From NCBI GenBank assembly GCA_002299005.1, contig DBMZ01000159.1:1-8456 (forward strand): 8,456 nt of DNA. Reading direction: 5' to 3'. Shown in pieces: positions 6,101-8,456 of this stretch (position 1 is the first letter of the stretch; every line of letters starts with the position of its first letter). Below the pieces are notes generated by a model that saw nothing but the letters and a program-made list of their open reading frames with translations, was not told the origin of the DNA and searched no databases. The translations under genes and the position numbers were made by a program. Origin of the DNA: Alphaproteobacteria bacterium UBA685. Lineage in GTDB: Bacteria > Pseudomonadota > Alphaproteobacteria > Puniceispirillales > Puniceispirillaceae.

Positions 6101-8456
6101 ATCTTGATGCGCCATTGCCAAGCGAGGCCTTTAAAGAGACCACAGATACAACCGCCTTTATTGAAACAGCGAATATCACAGCTGATAATATCACGCTGAC
6201 CGTTAGCACAGGGAATATCGGCACCTTCACAGATGTTGATAATTTCACCATCCAAGATATCTCTGATGGCAATTTGGATAATGCGTCAAAGATCAAATTG
6301 GCGGCGGCTGAATCAGATGATGTGGAGCATGATGAGACAACCGATATTGTCTATCTAACACAGCGCGAAGATCTGGATATTGAGACGATTGCCGATGGCT
6401 CAGTTGTCACGATTAACGCCCCGCAAGGCTATGCCTTCTTGGGTGGTGAAAGCGATTTGAACATTGATACGCTGAACGCGGCGGGCGAAGTGCGCTTGAA
6501 GGTGAATGGCGATATTCTGAATATACGCTCTGATAATAATACGGTGCTAACCGCCACAGACGCGGTGCTTGAATCAGCCCAAGGCCAAATTGGTGCCTCT
6601 GATAGTGTCTTCCGTATGGAGCTTGGTGCGGCCAATAAGCTAACGGCGAGAGCCGCCAATGGTATCTGGCTTGAAGAGGCAACAGATGACATTAATGTGA
6701 GCCAGATTTACTCGCCAACGATTATCAATTTGACCTCGCCTGATCAGATTTTGGATGCCCAAGAAGATTCTATCATGGATATTAAGGGCGATAATGTGAC
6801 CTTAACGGCGAATGGGTCAATCGGTCTGCGCCCTGCGGATGGTGACAGTATTTCGGTCTCAAAGGGCAAGGCGCTTGATGTGGCATCTGTGAATTATGAT
6901 AATTCGAGCTTTGTTGTGACATCTGCCACAGATGGTGCGTGGCTCTATGGGCCGCTTGGCCAGTCATTGCGCATGACAGGGGCAACGCTTGAAGGGCCGC
7001 TTGATGTGGCGGTTGGATCTAACCTGCGCGCAACGGGCAGCTTTAACACAGGCGCTGGTAATGACAATGTGACCTTCCGTTCTTATGAGAGCCTGACACT
7101 TGAAGGTGTGGGCGGTATCGATACTAATGGCTCGTTATTGCGGATGATTGCGGGTTCTAACTTGACGGTGATGGGCGATGTCTCAACAGGCGGCGGCGAG
7201 ATCAGAACGACATCTGCGGATAATACAACCTTTGCGGCTGATGCGAATATCACAACATCTGGCGGTAATATCTTTATCGATGCAGATGGTCTGCTTAATC
7301 AAAATGTGACATTCGAAGATGGCGCGTTGGTCAATCTTGGTACAGGTGCTTTGCGCATTGAGGCCTCTGATGTGGTCAAGCTGACAGGTATTGTGACGAG
7401 CAGTGATGCCGCTTGCGGGGAGGGCACGCAAGGTTGTGCGGTCACCGTGCTTGCCAACAGCATTAATGATGGCGGTAATAGCCGTGATGATATCGAGCTA
7501 AATGGCAATGGTGATATCCGCTTGAACGCGCATAAATATGCGAATTTGAACAAGATTGATTATAATGGCACGGCGCCTTTGCAAATCGAAGTGCAGGGCA
7601 AAAATCAAGGCGCACGTATCGCTGGCTCAATGCTTGGTATTGATGCTGAGGCTGGTATTAATGTGTCGAAATTCTTGGCCAATAGCGGTGCGATTAGCGC
7701 GCCTTTGACGAATAGCCTGACCATCAATGAAGGCCGCTTGCGTGATGATCTCTATCTGTCTATTGGCGATTTTGATGCGCGTATTGGTCGCTTGCTCGAT
7801 AACTCGCTTGATGCCAATGAATGGCTTCTATCTAGCTTGGATGATGGCTTCTTTAATGATGGCGCTTTGCAATCAGGTATTCGTGCAGAAGATTATCGCT
7901 GTACAGGTGCCCCGTCGTTTATTGGTGATGGCAATGCGGTGCTGGATGTGACCTTCAGCTATGATAATCCAACGGTGAATTGTTCTGGCGTGTTGGCCTT
8001 CTATCGCTTGCCTTATGTCTTGCAGGTGCCGGTTCAATCTGTTGAGCAGAAATTGAACAACATGATTGAGACAATGCGCGTCACAAACAGCGTCAGAGTG
8101 AACCCGGTTGAATCAGGTAATCTTGAACAGGCAATTATCTCAACCGATAGGCAGTTCACATTGGCAAGTGATGGTGTTGAGCCACAACAGCGTATCTCAG
8201 ATGATGCGGTTAATTTGGGGATGACGAACCCGGCGATTGCTGAGGAATTTGCCAATGTCTTTGGCGTGCGTGAAAGTGCGGCGGTTGGTGTGGTACAGGT
8301 TGATATGGACCAGATTATTCAAATCGGTCTGCCATTCGCACCAGATGCGCTAGATACACAAGAAGCGCTTGAAGAAGAGGAAGAAGAGACCGAAGAGCCG
8401 ATTGAAGAGGCGACCTCTGATGAGGCGGATATCCCGCTGGCGAATAATAATCTGGG
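1..8456 (+). CDS. Giant filamentous adhesin-like protein (LktA-like repeats plus conserved giant-protein core), partial at both ends
   Basis: Frame 1 is open across all 2818 complete codons, so both the start and the stop lie outside. The composition is that of an exported extracellular protein: very many Asp, Asn, Gly, Thr and Ser, only ten Cys, and strand-turn-strand patterning almost throughout. Order seen: acidic segment, about 14 units of about 58 residues, heptad-bearing helices, beta-helix-like core, Tyr/basic interlude, more core, a second helical insertion, more core, a mixed C-terminal domain and a Glu-rich tail. From memory, the repeats resemble Fusobacterium LktA-family adhesins, and the core matches a widespread uncharacterised family of giant bacterial proteins. 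The likely role is cell-surface adhesion or cell-cell contact; this is inferred from architecture, and no catalytic motif was recognised. The secretion route (two-partner, type I or other) cannot be decided, because both termini and any partner genes are missing. Sure of the coding call; moderately sure of the family. Confidence 0.95.
181..2610 (+). repeat. About 14 degenerate LktA-like protein repeats of about 58 residues (residues 61-870)
   Basis: Each unit has a polar strand part followed by an Ala/Gly/Val-rich hydrophobic stretch of about 15-22 residues. The strand part often starts A-x-I-G-x-N: AEIGAN at 64, ARIGAN at 117, AQIGDN at 187, ALIGND at 243, AVLGNN at 301, TEIGDN at 355, ITIGQN at 412 and LDIGDN at 642. 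By eye the hydrophobic stretches start near residues 93, 157, 218, 275, 329, 386, 452, 501, 562, 619, 677, 732, 786 and 842, a mean spacing of about 58. The last two are the weakest. The units are too diverged to show as DNA repeats, which points to an old expansion rather than recent tandem duplication. LktA-family adhesins are known for tandem repeats of roughly this size. The segment holds no Cys and probably forms a long beta-helical stalk. Confidence 0.75.
2611..2880 (+). other. Transition segment between the repeats and the first helical insertion (residues 871-960)
   Basis: The 58-residue period fades here. Strand-like stretches remain, with more aromatic and charged residues: TQYLTFGRDFGTF near 886, a Trp at 919, and HDHLGFEFEAD near 946. 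One DNLT motif (residue 933) continues the strand motif seen elsewhere in the protein. From memory, related giant proteins carry an equivalent strand region just before their helical segment. No separate function is assignable. Confidence 0.4.
2881..3366 (+). other. Helical, coiled-coil-like insertion 1 (residues 961-1122)
   Basis: The strand pattern stops and heptad-type spacing of Leu and Ile appears: I963/I967/L970, L986/I990/L993, I1015/V1018/I1022/L1025, L1049/V1052/M1056, L1083/I1087/L1090, and I1102/I1106/L1109 with M1112 and M1116. These suggest five or six short helices joined by Asp/Asn/Pro-rich turns (for example FEPPEDY at 1063). The segment is rich in Gln, Ala and Asp. Cys1008 and Cys1013 form a local pair (CQTAQC). 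From memory, many large relatives carry a comparable helical hairpin region at this point, just before a conserved 'I-A-A-G-N-V' strand, so it is probably a normal family feature. It could act as a hinge, a spacer or a self-association element. Confidence 0.65.
3367..4560 (+). other. Conserved beta-helix-like core I (residues 1123-1520)
   Basis: Short strands separated by Gly/Asn turns resume. Stretches that match my memory of the uncharacterised giant-protein family are DIYAAAGNVILEAD (from 1128), VTIRNDSNSPLKIGEIEIP (from 1159), AGRILFN (1181), ILTGEINNRGGSVTVNN (from 1249), INVNGLIQSGI (from 1375) and STGKGQINVLDGYGTFTINN (from 1461). The GEINNRGGSV and STGKGQ blocks alternate hydrophobic and polar residues, as in the rungs of a filamentous-haemagglutinin-type helix. 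Cys1333 and Cys1348 bracket a Gly/Asn/Asp-rich loop and could form a disulphide. Pectate-lyase-like enzymes share the fold, but no catalytic Asp or Arg cluster is recognisable, so a structural role is favoured. Confidence 0.6.
4561..5061 (+). other. Tyr- and Arg/Lys-rich interlude with a Cys pair (residues 1521-1687)
   Basis: The segment differs in composition from its acidic surroundings. Residues 1563-1586 hold seven Tyr and six Arg or Lys (GMRYYYIQGEDV, then RQYRTYRKK). Another aromatic stretch, CWDILIYKKCTWYVL, starts at 1657, and TYSN-TYEE lies between. Cys1657 and Cys1666 are nine residues apart and flank a strand-like WDILIYKK, suggesting a disulphide-closed hairpin. From memory, relatives have a 'GxRYxWxTG' plus Tyr-rich block here. 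This may be a domain budding from the filament and a candidate ligand-contact surface; that role is inference. Confidence 0.5.
5062..5694 (+). other. Conserved beta-helix-like core II (residues 1688-1898)
   Basis: Core strands resume with ADRQIDIQFIGADQGSITV (from 1688), matching a block I recall from giant adhesin-like relatives. Repeating 'G-x-I/V-x-V/L' rungs follow: SAGSIEVASV (1708), TAGDILSSAS, GNGVYMQTATGNLQI (near 1778) and DGNIDLSAGQDLIL (1798). DNITF (1745) and DNISL (1821) are copies of the recurring strand motif. It ends with AGNLNLTVDNGSLLDGNAEQ, a conserved-looking lead into the second helical insertion. There is no Cys and no recognisable catalytic site. The role is most likely structural, as a continuation of the stalk. 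Confidence 0.6.
5695..6171 (+). other. Helical, acidic and aromatic insertion 2 (residues 1899-2057)
   Basis: Strand patterning gives way to helix-favouring sequence: ALLALWTALALTG (1907-1919), then a polar helix ending in TQLYVDYWNLRN (1938-1949), then DEEAMLDNDAARITAYENDQ (1973-1992). The short hydrophobic Leu/Trp run is only about 13 residues and is unlikely to be a membrane span. The segment is rich in Tyr, Asp and Glu. From memory, relatives carry an 'LW..L.LTG' helix followed by a 'Y..YW..R' motif at this place, so the insertion is probably ancestral. It closes with NFTYAATSTEIAEFSAGYEW (from 2011) before strands return. Likely roles are a lateral domain or a break in the helix stack. 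Confidence 0.6.
5869..5916 (+). repeat. Short direct repeat encoding YVADA twice
   Basis: The 15 bases TATGTGGCTGATGCG occur at 5869-5883 and again, identically, at 5902-5916, a 33-base (11-codon) offset in frame. They encode YVADA at residues 1957 and 1968. The six codons after each first copy differ. Exact DNA identity within a protein whose other repeats have diverged suggests a small, fairly recent in-frame duplication, or chance reinforced by biased codon use. Confidence 0.7.
6172..7554 (+). other. Conserved beta-helix-like core III (residues 2058-2518)
   Basis: This is a long run of strand rungs. It starts with ITADNITLTVSTGNIGTF (2059), then VVTINAPQGYAFLGGESDLN (from 2135), EVRLKVNGDI (2163), LESAQGQIGAS (2190), KLTARAANGIWLEEA (2213) and DNVTLTANGSIGL (2264). 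From memory these match the order in the giant uncharacterised family. Further on, GAGNDNVTF (2351) resembles a single RTX nonapeptide but is not repeated in tandem. Cys2472 and Cys2479 form a local pair (CGEGTQGC) in a Gly-rich loop. Rungs such as GGGEIRTTSADNTTF and SGGNIFIDADGLL are typical of haemagglutinin-type filaments. No enzyme motif was recognised. Confidence 0.6.
7555..8340 (+). other. C-terminal domain after the filament core, mixed structure (residues 2519-2780)
   Basis: Sequence from IDYNGTAPLQIEVQG (2519) onward has fewer Gly/Asn turns and more helix-like stretches: GRLRDDLYLSIGDFDARIGR (2578-2597), a Leu/Asp-rich stretch with EWLLSSLDDGFF (2607-2618), VEQKLNNMIETMR (2681) and AIAEEFANVFGV (2725). 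Cys2634 and Cys2661 bracket a predicted strand pair (AVLDVTFSYDN). LPYVLQVPVQ (2671) is a compact hydrophobic strand. From memory, giant relatives have an 'IDYxGxxPLxxEV' block near the end of the filament, so this probably marks the end of the stalk. I do not recognise an autotransporter barrel or a sortase signal. It may be an anchoring or secretion-related module. Confidence 0.5.
8341..8456 (+). other. Glu-rich acidic low-complexity tail, running off the window (residues 2781-2818)
   Basis: Residues 2789-2805 are almost entirely Glu, with Thr, Pro and Ile, followed by TSDEADIPLANNNL. This looks like a disordered acidic linker. It could lead to the true C-terminus or join another domain beyond the window. 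The DNA is purine-rich (GAA/GAG runs) and is a likely site of length variation between strains. Its function is unknown. Confidence 0.7.

Noticed and set aside
7051..7077. GAGNDNVTF as evidence of an RTX calcium-binding domain
   Set aside because: It is a single nonapeptide-like match with no tandem GGxGxD array around it.
1..8456. Promoters, terminators, tRNA or rRNA genes, CRISPR arrays or insertion sequences
   Set aside because: The window is coding throughout. No inverted-repeat-flanked transposase, regularly spaced DNA repeats or recognisable RNA gene sequence was seen.

Overview
The window is one uninterrupted coding region. Reading frame 1 of the + strand has no stop codon from base 1 to base 8454 (2818 codons) and is open at both ends, so start codon, signal peptide, ribosome binding site, promoter, stop codon and terminator all lie outside. 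I see no second gene, RNA gene, insertion sequence, CRISPR array or intergenic space. Residue numbers below count from base 1 (residue n starts at base 3n-2), not from the true N-terminus.

The protein looks like the body of a giant secreted or surface-anchored filamentous adhesin. It is rich in Asp, Asn, Gly, Thr, Ser and Ala and very poor in Cys. It is built mostly of short alternating strands of the kind that form right-handed beta-helices. From memory of the families, the first third resembles the tandem repeats of the fusobacterial leukotoxin (LktA) family of filamentous adhesins. The rest follows, block by block, a conserved but uncharacterised layout shared by very large bacterial proteins usually annotated as hypothetical or LktA-like. 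No activity is assignable from sequence; adhesion is inferred from architecture.

Layout: (1) residues 1-60, acidic Asn/Asp-rich segment with a calcium-loop-like DINGDG; (2) about 61-870, some 14 degenerate units of about 58 residues, each a polar strand part (often A-x-I-G-x-N) followed by an Ala/Gly-rich hydrophobic part; (3) 871-960, transition; (4) 961-1122, predicted helices with heptad spacing; (5) 1123-1520, conserved beta-helix-like core I; (6) 1521-1687, Tyr/Arg/Lys-rich interlude with a Cys pair; (7) 1688-1898, core II; (8) 1899-2057, second helical, acidic, aromatic insertion with a short direct repeat; (9) 2058-2518, core III; (10) 2519-2780, C-terminal domain with mixed structure; (11) 2781-2818, Glu-rich tail running off the window. 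All ten cysteines fall in five close pairs.

Organism: a Gram-negative bacterium is likely. GC is near one half (two lines counted), with a strong preference for GAT, AAT, GCG and ACA codons. A marine alphaproteobacterium such as the SAR116 group would fit, but this is a low-confidence guess that nothing here proves. Codon use looks uniform throughout, including both helical insertions, so I see no sign of recent mosaic acquisition.
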